Shown one piece after another: positions 44,448 to 53,993 of a DNA stretch of 64,000 bases. Every line of letters begins with the position of its first letter. The first letter of the stretch is position 1. Origin of the DNA: Arachidicoccus terrestris (GTDB lineage Bacteria; Bacteroidota; Bacteroidia; Chitinophagales; Chitinophagaceae); contig NZ_CP083387.1 of NCBI RefSeq assembly GCF_020042345.1, forward strand, positions 4,402,001-4,466,000, in the 5' to 3' direction. The notes below the pieces were generated by a model. That model ran no database searches and was not told the origin of the DNA. It was given only the letters and a program-made list of their open reading frames with translations. Made by a program: the position numbers and the translations under genes.

Positions 44448-44850
44448 TTTTTTAAGATTACCAACAACAGAAAAAGACTTATTTCCGAAAGAAATGAGTC
44501 TTTTTGTTTGGGTAATAATGAGGGTATTCCTGAGCTAAATTTGACCGCCTCACTTTTTATAAAAAACAATAAAAAACAGCCTCAAAAAGGAAAAAATAGG
44601 TTAAAAATAAAAATATTTTTTTCCTGAAAAAAAGCGGAAAAGTTTGCGAGATCTTCTATTTTTTATTAAAACAGAATGGCTGTGTGCCTTTGTTTATAGG
44701 TATTAGCGAAGTTTGATATATATGACTAATTGAAAAACCATTAAAAATAGATTTAGAGTTTTCAACATACTGTGCAAAGAATTTTTTTGATTTAATATAA
44801 ATGGTTATATATTTACTATCAATTTACTAACCATTAAAATAAATTTTATC
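44448..44850. other. A/T-rich gap upstream of the histone-like gene
   Basis: The first part holds the lipoprotein terminator. The remaining 340 bases are strongly A/T-rich, with runs such as AAAAATAAAAATATTTTTTT, and hold no ORF. The histone-like gene must be expressed from here. I could not place a clean promoter. Confidence 0.45.
44471..44505 (+). terminator. Terminator of the lipoprotein gene
   Basis: AAAAAGACTTATTTC (44471-44485) pairs with GAAATGAGTCTTTTT (44491-44505) around CGAAA, with one wobble. Confidence 0.85.
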
Positions 44851-45276
44851 ATGGCAACAGCTAAAAAAGCCGCTAAAAAAGCAGCACCCAAAAAGGCAGC
44901 CGTTAAAAAAGTAGCTAAGAAGGCAGCTCCTAAAAAAGCCGTTAAGAAAGCCGCTAAAAAAGCAGCTCCTAAAAAAGCCGTAAAAAAAGCAGCTAAGAAA
45001 GCGGCTCCTAAAAAAGCCGTAAAAAAGGTAGCAAAAAAAGCAGCTCCCAAGAAAGCCGCTAAAAAAGCAGCACCAAAAAAGGCAGCCGTTAAAAAAGTAG
45101 CAAAAAAGGCAGCTCCTAAAAAAGCCGCCAAAAAAGCAGCTCCTAAGAAAGCCGCTAAAAAAGCAGCTCCTAAAAAAGCAGCAAAAAAAGCCGCTAAGAA
45201 AGCAGGTGCAAAACGTGGAAAGAAAGCTTCCGCTCCGCCTGCAGCTCCTACAGCGACAACTGCCACTAACAGTTAA
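44851..45276 (+). CDS. Histone-H1-like Lys/Ala/Pro-rich DNA-binding protein
   Basis: A 141-residue, very basic protein made almost only of Lys, Ala, Pro and Val in repeats of the kind AAKKAAPKKA(V/A)KK(V/A)AKK. It ends in GAKRGKKASAPPAAPTATT. It matches bacterial proteins of the histone H1 C-tail/AlgP/Hc1 type that bind DNA or RNA without a fixed fold. It probably acts in chromosome compaction or as a polyanion binder. The repeat DNA on the complementary strand produces long but meaningless Phe/Ala-rich frames. Confidence 0.88.
   Translation: MATAKKAAKKAAPKKAAVKKVAKKAAPKKAVKKAAKKAAPKKAVKKAAKKAAPKKAVKKVAKKAAPKKAAKKAAPKKAAVKKVAKKAAPKKAAKKAAPKKAAKKAAPKKAAKKAAKKAGAKRGKKASAPPAAPTATTATNS
44860..45210 (+). 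repeat. Degenerate tandem repeat in the histone-like gene
   Basis: Repeated units built on GCAGCTCCTAAAAAAGCC and GTTAAAAAAGTAGC encode the KKAAPKKA pattern. Codons vary between copies, so selection seems to be on the protein. Such a tract may change length between strains. Confidence 0.75.
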
Positions 45277-45305
45277 TAACAACTGTAAAAAAGCAAAAAA
45301 TACAG

Positions 45306-45332
45306 AAGTCCCGATTTTTCGGGACTTTTTTT
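45306..45332 (+). terminator. Terminator of the histone-like gene
   Basis: AAGTCCCGA (45306-45314) pairs perfectly with TCGGGACTT (45319-45327) around TTTT, followed by a T run. Confidence 0.9.
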
Positions 45333-45361
45333 GCTTCTACCCTTTTGTAATTATAAGTTTG
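45331..45361 (+). promoter_or_regulatory. Promoter of the PolX-like gene
   Basis: TTG (45331-45333), 20 bases, then TAAGTTTG (45354-45361), 41 bases before ATG 45403. The -33 part overlaps the T run of the preceding terminator. Confidence 0.6.
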
Positions 45362-45402
45362 TAGCGGCATATGGATTAACCACGATACAAAACATTTGAA
45401 AA

Positions 45403-47121
45403 ATGACTAATAAAGAAATTGCGGCAAAGTTTAAACTACTGGCTAATTTGATGGAACTCCATGCAGAGTCCTCCTTTAAAGTCAGAACGTACCAAAATGC
45501 TGTGAGGACAATTGAGAAATTCGCACGGGAATTTAAAGATATGGAGCCAGCGGAAATGATGGACATTCCCGGTATCGGAACGGCTGTCGGAGGTAAAACC
45601 CAAGAACTATTAGCAACCGGACACATAAAAGTATTGGATCAGTGGATAGAGAAAACGCCGCCGGGCGTTGTGGAGATGACTTATATTAAGGGATTGGGCC
45701 CCAAAAAAATAGCCGTGATCTGGCATGAGCTCGGTGTCGAGAATCTTGGAGAGCTGCTCTATGCCTGTGAAGAAAATCGTTTAATGCTCCTCAAGGGTTT
45801 TGGGCAGAAAACCCAGGATAATATCAAGGAGGCCATATTGTTTTTTCAGGACCAGGCTGGACAATTTTTATATGCACAGGTAGAAACTCTTGCGCTGGGA
45901 CTCGATGCGGCCTTCCAGGAAGGGTTGATACAGGTTGCTATCGATGCCAGGCTGGAACTGGTTGGTCAAGTCCGCCGACAACTGCCAGTTATAGACAAAC
46001 TCGAATGGGTGACGACATTAAACGAAATTGAAGTTAGAAGTTTATTCAAGCAGCCAGCTATCCAACAGTTATACCCCGCGACTGAAATAAAAATCGTCCC
46101 CTCTGATAATCAGGGAGAGACACTGCTTTTCAAGTGTGACAAATTACCAGATCTGTACCTGATACATTCTGTTGCGGTAGACCGGTTTGAAAAGCAGGCG
46201 TTCTTATGTAACTGTTCGAAGGAATTCGAAATGGCGTTTATAGAAAAATATAAGGATAACCTGACGGATAAGGACTGGTCAGATACACGCCTTTTCGATA
46301 AACTGGAGATCGGCTTCATACCGATTTGCCAAAGAGAATCCCCGGTCATTATTGAAAAAGCGAAGGCAGGTCCGTTGCCGCCTTCTCTTACCTTATCTGA
46401 TATAAAAGGTGTTATTCATTGTCATAGCAGATACAGTGACGGTGGCCAGACACTGGCAGAAATGGCCATAGCTGCCAAAGAGAAAGGCTTTGAATATCTG
46501 ATGATATCTGACCACTCGCAGTCAGCTGGTTATGCCGGTGGTTTGAAACCGGAAAGAATCATAGCACAGCATGAAGAGATCGAGCAGCTCAACCAATCTC
46601 TGGCGCCTTTTAAGATTTTCAAAAGCATTGAGAGTGATATTTTAAGGCACGGTGATCTGGATTATACCGACGATGTGTTGGCCTCTTTTGATTTGGTTAT
46701 CGCCTCTGTACATTCTGTGCTTAAAATGGAGCAGCAGGATGCCACTAACCGGTTAGTCAAAGCAATAGAAAATAAATACACGCATATCCTGGGACATATG
46801 AGCGGCCGGCTGCTTCTCAGCCGTAAAGGATATCCATTGGATATGGAAAAGATACTCGATGCATGTGCGGCCAATAATGTGGTTATTGAATTAAATGCCA
46901 ATCCACGTCGGCTGGATATTGACTGGACGTATATTGAACGGGCACTGGAAAAAGATATCTTACTTTCTATTGATCCGGATGCCCATAGCATCAGAGGTAT
47001 GGACGACATCCGCTATGGCGTGCTGGTTGCTCAGAAAGCTGGCCTAACAGCCCGTCAGAATCTTAGCAGTTTTTCCTTGAAGGAGATGGAACAGTATATT
47101 TTGAATTTTAAAATAAAATAA
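45403..47121 (+). CDS. polX: PolX-like protein (HhH, degenerate polymerase, PHP)
   Basis: A 572-residue protein with the PolX domain order. An N-terminal helical/HhH region (about 1-150) has YQNAVRTIEKFAREFKD and IKGLGPKKIAVIWHELG. A polymerase-beta-like palm lies at about 155-330, and a C-terminal PHP domain at about 335-565 (GVIHCHSRYSDGGQTLAEMA, MISDHSQSAGYAGG, SIESDILRHGDLDY, IDPDAHSIRG). At about 187-202, where active PolX enzymes have GSxRRxxxxxGDIDIL, this protein reads VGQVRRQLPVIDKLEW, so the metal-binding DxD appears lost. The PHP metal ligands look intact. It probably keeps nuclease or phosphoesterase activity but not synthesis. Confidence 0.88.
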   Translation: MTNKEIAAKFKLLANLMELHAESSFKVRTYQNAVRTIEKFAREFKDMEPAEMMDIPGIGTAVGGKTQELLATGHIKVLDQWIEKTPPGVVEMTYIKGLGPKKIAVIWHELGVENLGELLYACEENRLMLLKGFGQKTQDNIKEAILFFQDQAGQFLYAQVETLALGLDAAFQEGLIQVAIDARLELVGQVRRQLPVIDKLEWVTTLNEIEVRSLFKQPAIQQLYPATEIKIVPSDNQGETLLFKCDKLPDLYLIHSVAVDRFEKQAFLCNCSKEFEMAFIEKYKDNLTDKDWSDTRLFDKLEIGFIPICQRESPVIIEKAKAGPLPPSLTLSDIKGVIHCHSRYSDGGQTLAEMAIAAKEKGFEYLMISDHSQSAGYAGGLKPERIIAQHEEIEQLNQSLAPFKIFKSIESDILRHGDLDYTDDVLASFDLVIASVHSVLKMEQQDATNRLVKAIENKYTHILGHMSGRLLLSRKGYPLDMEKILDACAANNVVIELNANPRRLDIDWTYIERALEKDILLSIDPDAHSIRGMDDIRYGVLVAQKAGLTARQNLSSFSLKEMEQYILNFKIK

Positions 47122-47163
47122 AAATTAATGTGTCATTTACAGGCCCCAAAACGCGAAATTAAC

Positions 47164-47171
47164 TAACTTTG
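47164..47171 (+). promoter_or_regulatory. Candidate -7 element of gnd
   Basis: TAACTTTG matches TAnnTTTG, 28 bases before ATG 47200. No spaced TTG is visible. Confidence 0.45.
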
Positions 47172-47199
47172 GCTCTCTCATAATTAAAGAAAAAGGACT

Positions 47200-48624
47200 A
47201 TGGAAAAAAAGTTTGATTTTGGTATGATAGGTCTCGGCGTTATGGGTCAGAACCTTTTATATAATATGGCCGATCATGGTTTCAGTGTACTGGGACTGGA
47301 TCTGGATGAAAAAAAAGCGCAGGCACTGGAACAAGGTGCTCCTGCCGGCACTTATGTAAAAGGGACTACAGACACCAAAACCTTTGTTGAAGGGCTTTCT
47401 ACGCCCAGAAGAATTACATTGCTTGTTCCAGCCGGAAAGCCGGTGGATGCGGTTGTTGCCAGTCTCATACCCTTCTTGGAAAAGGGTGACATCATTATTG
47501 ATGGCGGTAACTCACATTATACGGACACGCTGAGAAGAGTTAAAGAATTGGCTGCCAAAGGATTCCATTTTATGGGCATGGGAGTCTCCGGCGGAGAAAA
47601 AGGGGCTCGTTTTGGCCCCAGCATTATGCCGGGCGGGGATAAAGAAGCCTATGGGCATGTAAAACCATTACTAGAAGCTATTTCCGCCAAAGTCGGTAAA
47701 GACCAGGAGCCTTGTACTGCCTATATGGGTAAGGATGCTGCGGGTCATTTTGTAAAAATGGTCCATAACGGTATCGAATATGCAATTATGGAAGTCATTA
47801 GCGAAGTATATGATCTGCTCAAAAATGGCCTTGGTTATACCAACGAACAGCTGCATGATTTATTTGCCCGTTGGAATGAAGGCAGATTGCAATCCTTTCT
47901 GATAGAGATTACGCGTGATATTTTTGCCACCAAGGACTCAGAAACTGGTAATTATCTGGTAGATATGATCTTGGATAAGGCCGGCGCTAAAGGAACCGGT
48001 AAATGGACTTCACAGGATGCAATGGATACCGGCGTTGCCATTCCAAGTATCGATATGGCGGTTTCAATGCGCACCCTTTCAGCCTATAAAGATGATCGTC
48101 TCAAAGCGGCTGCATTATATGCCCCGGTTATTCATAAAATTGAAGCAGATCCGGCTGCCTTTGAAGCAAAGGTGGAAGCGGCTTTATATGTTTCTACGAT
48201 TATCTGTTATGCGCAGGGACTTTCTTTGTTAGTAAAAGCGTCAGAAGAACTGCAAATGGAAATTCCATTGAAGGATGTGGTAAAGATATGGAGAGGTGGA
48301 TGTATTATCCGCTCAACCCTGCTGGAAACTTTCTATCAGGCTTATCTGGCGGATCCCAATCTATCTAATATTTTATTGGATGAGGCAATTGCAAAAGAGG
48401 TCAAAGCAGGCCAGCAGGACCTCAGGGATGTGGTTTCTGCTGCGGCTAAAAGCGGTATCGCTATTGGCGCGATCCAGTCATCTCTGGCCTATCTGGAGTC
48501 TTTTGTGTCTGCAAAAATGCCGACCAACCTGATCCAGGCTCAACGGGATAATTTTGGATCACATACGTACCAACGCACCGATAAAGAAGGAGTCTTCCAT
48601 ACGGAATGGGAGGCACATCCATAA
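47200..48624 (+). CDS. gnd: 6-phosphogluconate dehydrogenase (decarboxylating)
   Basis: A 474-residue NADP-type dehydrogenase that turns 6-phosphogluconate into ribulose 5-phosphate and CO2. The Rossmann motif is GLGVMGQNL at 11-19. Further signatures are IIDGGNSHYTDTLRR, GMGVSGGEKGARFGPSIMPG, HFVKMVHNGIEYAIMEVISE and the C-terminal QRDNFGSHTYQRTDKEG. It is the first of three consecutive oxidative pentose phosphate genes. Confidence 0.97.
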   Translation: MEKKFDFGMIGLGVMGQNLLYNMADHGFSVLGLDLDEKKAQALEQGAPAGTYVKGTTDTKTFVEGLSTPRRITLLVPAGKPVDAVVASLIPFLEKGDIIIDGGNSHYTDTLRRVKELAAKGFHFMGMGVSGGEKGARFGPSIMPGGDKEAYGHVKPLLEAISAKVGKDQEPCTAYMGKDAAGHFVKMVHNGIEYAIMEVISEVYDLLKNGLGYTNEQLHDLFARWNEGRLQSFLIEITRDIFATKDSETGNYLVDMILDKAGAKGTGKWTSQDAMDTGVAIPSIDMAVSMRTLSAYKDDRLKAAALYAPVIHKIEADPAAFEAKVEAALYVSTIICYAQGLSLLVKASEELQMEIPLKDVVKIWRGGCIIRSTLLETFYQAYLADPNLSNILLDEAIAKEVKAGQQDLRDVVSAAAKSGIAIGAIQSSLAYLESFVSAKMPTNLIQAQRDNFGSHTYQRTDKEGVFHTEWEAHP

Positions 48625-48637
48625 GCTACAAATATAG

Positions 48638-48665
48638 AAAGGCAGTACCTCCTGGTACTGCCTTT
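48638..48665 (+). terminator. gnd terminator
   Basis: AAAGGCAGTACC (48638-48649) pairs perfectly with GGTACTGCCTTT (48654-48665) around TCCT. Confidence 0.85.
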
Positions 48666-48694
48666 ATCTCAACTTAATCTCAATCATTATACGA

Positions 48695-50224
48695 ATGGCT
48701 AAAAATAATAATAGTAAAAAGCCCACTTCTACTGTCGTTTTTATATTCGGCGGAAGCGGTGATTTGAATCAACGTAAACTGACGCCTGCACTCTATAATC
48801 TGTTTATTGATGGATTTATGCCCGATAATTTTGCAATCGTCGGAACGGGTAGGACGGATTATTCCAATGATAAGTTCAGGGGGCATTTGCTGGAGGGTAT
48901 TAAGGAATTTTCCAGAAGAAAGGATGATAAAAATGCAACATGGGAGAGCTTTCAGCAGCATATTTCATATCTGAGAATGGATGCGGATAAGCCAGAGGAT
49001 TATAACGGTATTGCTAAGATTATTGATGATAACGAAAAAGCCTGGGGAGAACACCCGAACGTGTTATTCTATTTGGCGGTAGCCCCGCAGCTGGTGCCGG
49101 ATATCGCGACCAACCTAAAAAAGCTGAAACTTTGTAAGGATAAGTCCAATACGCGCATTGTTGTAGAAAAGCCGTTCGGACATGATCTGCAGAGCGCCAA
49201 AGAGCTGAACAGTTTACTTACCGGCTTATTTGAAGAAAACCAGATCTATCGTATCGATCACTACCTGGGGAAAGAAACCGTCCAAAATATCCTGGCACTT
49301 CGTTTTGCTAATGCATTGTTCGAACCGATATGGAACCGCAATTATATCGATCATGTTCAGATCACGGCGGCGGAAACAGTGGGCGTAGAAGATAGAGGTG
49401 GATATTATGAGCAGGCTGGCGCACTTCGCGACATGGTGCAAAATCATATTCTGCAAGTCCTTTGCATGGTAGCCATGGAGGCGCCTGTCTCCTTTGAAGC
49501 CAATGAGATCCGTAACAAGAAATCGGATGTCCTCAATGCGATTCGTAAGATCAATAAACATGAGGTTCAGAAATATGCGGTTCGCGGCCAATATGGCAGC
49601 GGCTGGATGCAAGGCAAGAAGGAGAAAGCGTATCGTGAAGAAAAAGGTGTTAAGCCGGAATCGGGCACAGATACCTTTGCAGCTGTTAAATTTTATATCG
49701 ATAACTGGCGTTGGCAGGGAGTGCCATTCTATGTCAGAACCGGTAAGCATCTGATGGAAAAAACAACATTGATTACGATTCAGTTTAAAGAGGCGCCTAA
49801 ATACGCGTTTCCACCTGAAGCCTCTGAAACCTGGCGTGCCAACAGGTTGACTATTAGTATTCAGCCGGAGATGGATATCCGTCTTCGTTTCCAGGCAAAA
49901 AGACCCGGTCAGACCATGTCTTTGAATCCTGTCGATATGGTCTTCAGTTATAATGACAACTATGATGAGCCGCAACCGGAAGCGTACGAAACTTTATTAC
50001 TGGATGCCATGATGGGTAATGCTACACAATTCATGCGCGGTGATCAGGTGGAGATTGCCTGGGAAGTGATCATGCCTATTTTGGAAACCTGGGAAAGCCG
50101 CCCGCCGGTGGACTTTCCGAATTATGCACCTGGTTCCTGGGGCCCGGAAGATGCTGAGGCCCTGATTGCCCGTGACGGCAGAACCTGGGTAACCCTTCCT
50201 CCCAAAAAAGATAGAAAAGAATAA
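48695..50224 (+). CDS. zwf: Glucose-6-phosphate 1-dehydrogenase
   Basis: A 509-residue enzyme for the first step of the oxidative pentose phosphate route, making NADPH and 6-phosphogluconolactone. The nucleotide motif GGSGDLNQRK is at 19-28, the substrate and catalytic segment RIDHYLGKETVQN near 185-197 and VEKPFGHDL near 153. Length and order are typical. It lies between gnd and pgl, each followed by its own hairpin. Confidence 0.97.
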   Translation: MAKNNNSKKPTSTVVFIFGGSGDLNQRKLTPALYNLFIDGFMPDNFAIVGTGRTDYSNDKFRGHLLEGIKEFSRRKDDKNATWESFQQHISYLRMDADKPEDYNGIAKIIDDNEKAWGEHPNVLFYLAVAPQLVPDIATNLKKLKLCKDKSNTRIVVEKPFGHDLQSAKELNSLLTGLFEENQIYRIDHYLGKETVQNILALRFANALFEPIWNRNYIDHVQITAAETVGVEDRGGYYEQAGALRDMVQNHILQVLCMVAMEAPVSFEANEIRNKKSDVLNAIRKINKHEVQKYAVRGQYGSGWMQGKKEKAYREEKGVKPESGTDTFAAVKFYIDNWRWQGVPFYVRTGKHLMEKTTLITIQFKEAPKYAFPPEASETWRANRLTISIQPEMDIRLRFQAKRPGQTMSLNPVDMVFSYNDNYDEPQPEAYETLLLDAMMGNATQFMRGDQVEIAWEVIMPILETWESRPPVDFPNYAPGSWGPEDAEALIARDGRTWVTLPPKKDRKE

Positions 50225-50237
50225 ATTTTATGAAAAG

Positions 50238-50274
50238 AAAAAGCCTGAAATGAATGTCATTATCAGGCTTTTTC
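50238..50274 (+). terminator. zwf terminator
   Basis: AAAAAGCCTGA (50238-50248) pairs perfectly with TCAGGCTTTTT (50263-50273). It overlaps the ATG at 50250 of a longer pgl frame, which argues for the later pgl start. Confidence 0.85.
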
Positions 50275-50315
50275 TCATGCCCGTTTTTAAGGCTAATACA
50301 ATAAATAAATTCAAT

Positions 50316-51038
50316 ATGCAATTACACAAGTCAAAAGATATAGATCAGTTAAGCCGCGATTTTGCCGACTGGCTGATGGCTTATGCCAACACGACCATTG
50401 AAGCAAATGGCAGTTTTTCTGTTGCACTTTCCGGAGGCAGTACGCCCAAAAAGCTCCATGTACTATTGACCAGCGAAGCCTACAAAGAGAAGACGGATTG
50501 GTCTAAATGGCATTTTTTTATGGGTGATGAGCGTTTTGTTCCTTTTTCAGATGACAGAAGTAATGCAAAGATGTGTTATGAGACACTGCTCAATCATGTG
50601 CCTGTTAAAGATGATCAGATTCATTTTTACCAGACAGAAAATATCCAGCCGGCAGATAGCGCTCAAGCTTATGAGAAAATGCTGCGCGGTCTTTTTGAAG
50701 GAAAGCAAACGGGCATTGATCTGGTGATACTAGGCATGGGCGATGATGGTCACACACTATCATTATTTCCACATCAACCCATTATCCATGAAACCGCAAA
50801 ATGGGTAGATAGTTTCTGGCTGGACGCACAGGATATGTACCGAATTACCATGACCCATCCCGTTGCCAATCATGCAGCAAGTGTGGCATTTTTGGTAGCC
50901 GGTGCGGGGAAACAACAGGTGTTGAAAGAAGTACTTGAAGGTCAATTTCAGCCAGACATCTATCCCAGTCAGATCATTCAGCCAGTAAACGGAGAATTAC
51001 ATTGGTTTGTTGATGAAGCGGCGGCAGCTCTTTTGTAA
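50316..51038 (+). CDS. pgl: 6-phosphogluconolactonase
   Basis: A 240-residue lactonase of the SOL/DevB type that hydrolyses 6-phosphogluconolactone, linking zwf to gnd. It shows FSVALSGGSTPKKLHVLLTS, WHFFMGDERFVPFSDDRSNA, LGMGDDGHTLSLFP and VAFLVAGAGKQQVLKEVLEG. ATG 50316 is preferred because the earlier in-frame ATG (50250) lies within the zwf terminator. Confidence 0.94.
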   Translation: MQLHKSKDIDQLSRDFADWLMAYANTTIEANGSFSVALSGGSTPKKLHVLLTSEAYKEKTDWSKWHFFMGDERFVPFSDDRSNAKMCYETLLNHVPVKDDQIHFYQTENIQPADSAQAYEKMLRGLFEGKQTGIDLVILGMGDDGHTLSLFPHQPIIHETAKWVDSFWLDAQDMYRITMTHPVANHAASVAFLVAGAGKQQVLKEVLEGQFQPDIYPSQIIQPVNGELHWFVDEAAAALL

Positions 51039-51202
51039 GGACTGACAAATGTTAACGACATTCGATTTTAACGGACTGTAACGAGAATTAGAAAAAAATG
51101 GATATATAGACTCATAACGAGTATAATAACTATTAAGAAAAGTATAATCTGAGTTTCGTTCGCAGTGAATTGTCAGTAAATTGTAAAAAATATTTTTTTT
51201 CG

Positions 51203-51236
51203 TTGATACAAAACTGCTGTTAGTTTAGTAGTTTTG
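51203..51236 (+). promoter_or_regulatory. Promoter of sdhCAB
   Basis: TTG (51203-51205), 23 bases, then TAGTTTTG (51229-51236), 30 bases before ATG 51267. The spacing is at the long end of the range. Confidence 0.5.
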
Positions 51237-51266
51237 CATCGAATTATTTAAGACTAAACAAGTGAT

Positions 51267-51938
51267 ATGAGCTTTAAAAAGTTATTAACTTCCGCAGTTG
51301 GCAGAAAATTTACCATGGGTGCCACAGGTCTTTTCCTCATTTTATTTTTAATTGTACATGTCGGACTTAACGTCTGCATATTTGCCAATGATGGTGGCGA
51401 AATGTTTAATAAGGCCGCCCATTTTATGGGAGGCAACTGGGTGCCGCGGGTATTGGAAATCGGCCTGTTTTTCTTTTTAATTGTTCATATCGTGCAGGGC
51501 CTGATGCTCGAAATGTCGAACCGGGCTAAAAGAGGTATTGGATATGCCCGTAGTTATGGCAACCGTGGCAGCAAATGGTACAGCCGTTCCATGGCATTGC
51601 TGGGAACATTGATCCTGATCTTTTTAATTCTTCATATCTCTAACTTCTGGCTGCCTAACCGTGTTCATCAGGGTTTTTTACTCGGCGAAGAGATCAACCT
51701 GTATGAGCGCATGAAAGTAACTTTTAGTGTAGGCTGGATCGTCATTGTATATTTATTGGGTCTGATCGCACTGGCTTATCATCTGATGCACGGCTTTCAG
51801 AGCGCATTTCGCTCACTGGGTGTACATAATATTAAATACAATAAATTGCTCATCTGCATCGGTAATGGCTTTGCCATTATCGTCCCATTATTATTTGCGA
51901 TGATGCCACTGAGTTTTTATTTTGGCTGGCTAAGCTAA
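51267..51938 (+). CDS. sdhC: Succinate dehydrogenase/fumarate reductase cytochrome b subunit
   Basis: A 223-residue integral membrane protein with five hydrophobic helices (for example GATGLFLILFLIVHVGLNVC, IGLFFFLIVHIVQGLMLEM, SMALLGTLILIFLILHISNF). His residues in the helices (VHVG, VHIV, LHIS, AYHLMHG) suit two haem b groups, as in the single-chain cytochrome b of B-type enzymes such as Wolinella FrdC. It anchors SdhA and SdhB to the inner membrane and passes electrons to menaquinone. Confidence 0.93.
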   Translation: MSFKKLLTSAVGRKFTMGATGLFLILFLIVHVGLNVCIFANDGGEMFNKAAHFMGGNWVPRVLEIGLFFFLIVHIVQGLMLEMSNRAKRGIGYARSYGNRGSKWYSRSMALLGTLILIFLILHISNFWLPNRVHQGFLLGEEINLYERMKVTFSVGWIVIVYLLGLIALAYHLMHGFQSAFRSLGVHNIKYNKLLICIGNGFAIIVPLLFAMMPLSFYFGWLS

Positions 51939-51950
51939 GCCGGACTGATG

Positions 51951-51975
51951 AACCTGTTTGAGGCAGGTTCTTTTG
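51951..51975 (+). terminator. Hairpin between sdhC and sdhA
   Basis: GAACCTG (51951-51957) pairs with CAGGTTC (51965-51971), followed by TTTT. It may partly terminate or protect the transcript between the two genes. Confidence 0.55.
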
Positions 51976-52016
51976 TATCTGAATAGAATCAAATAATAAT
52001 TACAACTTTTCATAGC

Positions 52017-53993
52017 ATGGCATTTGAATCAAAAGTACCCAAAGGACCTTTAGAAAATAAGTGGACAGAATATAAGGATCACTGCAAATTGGTCAATCCC
52101 GCTAATAAACGTAAGCTGGAGATTATCGTTATCGGTACAGGACTGGCAGGTGCCAGTGCCGCAGCGTCTTTAGGGGAAATGGGTTATAAGGTTAAGTCAT
52201 TTTGTTTCCAGGACTCTCCCAGGCGTGCGCATTCCATTGCTGCACAGGGAGGCATCAATGCTGCCAAAAATTATCAAAACGATGGTGATTCGACATTCAG
52301 GTTGTTTTATGATACCTTAAAGGGAGGTGATTACCGTTCCCGTGATTCCAACGTTTATCGCCTGGCGGAAGTCAGTGCTAATATTATTGATCAATGCGTT
52401 GCTCAGGGAGTTCCTTTTGCCAGAGAATATGGTGGTCTGCTCAGTAACCGTTCTTTCGGTGGTGTGCAGGTACAACGTACTTTCTACGCAGCAGGACAAA
52501 CAGGACAACAATTGCTTTTAGGCGCTTATAGTGCACTTGAAAGGCAGGTGGCTTTAGGTAACGTAACTGTTTACGACCGTCATGAAATGCAGGAAGTCGT
52601 CAATATTGATGGTAAGGCCAGAGGGATTATCGCCCGTAATATGTTGACAGGTGCGTTGGAAAGACATTTTGGTTATGCAGTACTGATTTGTAGCGGTGGT
52701 TATGGTAATGTATATTTTCTATCTACAAACGCGATGGGCAGTAATGTGACAGCTGCCTGGAAAGCACATAAGCAGGGTGCTTATTTTGCAAATCCCTGTA
52801 TGACGCAGATCCATCCGACCTGTATCCCCGTATCCGGTGACCACCAGTCGAAACTAACATTGATGTCTGAGTCATTGCGTAATGACGGCAGAATATGGGT
52901 GCCGAAACAAAAAGGAGATGCGAGAAAGGCTAACCAGATCCCTGAAGAGGAAAGAGATTATTATCTGGAAAGAAGGTACCCTGCCTTTGGTAACCTGGTG
53001 CCAAGGGATGTGGCTTCCAGAGCTGCTAAAGAAAGATGCGATGCAGGTTATGGAGTCGGAACTTCTAAGCAAGCCGTTTTTTTGGATTTCGAAGATGCGA
53101 TCAATCGTTATGGCAAGATAGAATGTGGCAAGCATGGCATAGACAACCCTTCTGCTGCGGTTATTCGCGAGCATGGTCTGGAAGTTGTAAAAGAAAAATA
53201 TGGTAACCTTTTTGACATGTATGAAAAGATTACCGGAGAAAATCCATATGAAGTGCCCATGCGCATCTACCCTGCTGTCCATTATACTATGGGAGGTCTT
53301 TGGGTTGACTATGAACTGATGACTTCTGTACAAGGGCTTTACTGTCTGGGTGAAGCGAACTTTAGTGATCATGGTGCCAATCGCCTGGGCGCTTCGGCCT
53401 TGATGCAGGGACTGGCCGACGGTTACTTTGTGATCCCTTATACACTGGGCAACTATCTGGCCGGCGAAATCTATAATCAACCTATTGCAACAGACCATCC
53501 TGCCTTTGCGGCCGCCGAAAATGTTGTGAAAGCAAGAATTGATCAGTTGATGGGTATTAAAGGCAAACACAGCGTTGATCATTTCCATAAACGTTTAGGA
53601 AAGATCATGTGGGAAAAATGTGGTATGGCCCGTAATGATAAAGGACTTAGAGAAGCGATCGATGAGATTCGTGAACTGAGAGAAGAGTTCTGGAAAGATT
53701 TACGAATTCCGGGATCTGATAAAGAATATAATCCTGAGCTAGATAAAGCCGGCCGGGTAGCTGACTTCCTGGAGCTGGGTGAGCTGATGTGCCTGGATGC
53801 GCTGGACCGTGCAGAAAGCTGCGGTGGCCATTTCAGGGAAGAATCTCAGACCGCAGAAGGAGAAGCTCTTAGAAATGACGAGAAATTTATGTACGTTTCC
53901 GCCTGGGAATTCAAGTCCGTCGGTAATTGGGTGCTACATAAAGAGCCGCTGGTCTATGAAAAAATCCAGCCCACTCAGCGTAATTATAAGTAG
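52017..53993 (+). CDS. sdhA: Succinate dehydrogenase/fumarate reductase flavoprotein subunit
   Basis: A 658-residue FAD protein that oxidises succinate or reduces fumarate. The FAD-binding start is [40 protein letters not shown] contains the His that usually carries the flavin. Further features are IHPTCIPV, the active-site region [12 protein letters not shown] and [20 protein letters not shown]. It lies between sdhC and sdhB in the usual B-type order C-A-B. Confidence 0.96.
   Translation: MAFESKVPKGPLENKWTEYKDHCKLVNPANKRKLEIIVIGTGLAGASAAASLGEMGYKVKSFCFQDSPRRAHSIAAQGGINAAKNYQNDGDSTFRLFYDTLKGGDYRSRDSNVYRLAEVSANIIDQCVAQGVPFAREYGGLLSNRSFGGVQVQRTFYAAGQTGQQLLLGAYSALERQVALGNVTVYDRHEMQEVVNIDGKARGIIARNMLTGALERHFGYAVLICSGGYGNVYFLSTNAMGSNVTAAWKAHKQGAYFANPCMTQIHPTCIPVSGDHQSKLTLMSESLRNDGRIWVPKQKGDARKANQIPEEERDYYLERRYPAFGNLVPRDVASRAAKERCDAGYGVGTSKQAVFLDFEDAINRYGKIECGKHGIDNPSAAVIREHGLEVVKEKYGNLFDMYEKITGENPYEVPMRIYPAVHYTMGGLWVDYELMTSVQGLYCLGEANFSDHGANRLGASALMQGLADGYFVIPYTLGNYLAGEIYNQPIATDHPAFAAAENVVKARIDQLMGIKGKHSVDHFHKRLGKIMWEKCGMARNDKGLREAIDEIRELREEFWKDLRIPGSDKEYNPELDKAGRVADFLELGELMCLDALDRAESCGGHFREESQTAEGEALRNDEKFMYVSAWEFKSVGNWVLHKEPLVYEKIQPTQRNYK

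Noticed and set aside
44860-45210. Possible CRISPR-like array
   Set aside because: The repeats are coding, degenerate and without unique spacers of constant length.
44805-45282. Two long minus-strand frames (about 150 codons each) over the histone-like gene
   Set aside because: They are Phe/Ala- or Cys/Phe-rich translations of the complementary repeat, without start context, and the plus-strand protein explains the repeat.
49226-49975. 249-codon minus-strand frame inside zwf
   Set aside because: It is the complement of a well conserved enzyme gene and shows no recognisable domain.
52872-53588. 238-codon minus-strand frame inside sdhA
   Set aside because: It lies wholly within the conserved flavoprotein gene and has no motif of its own.
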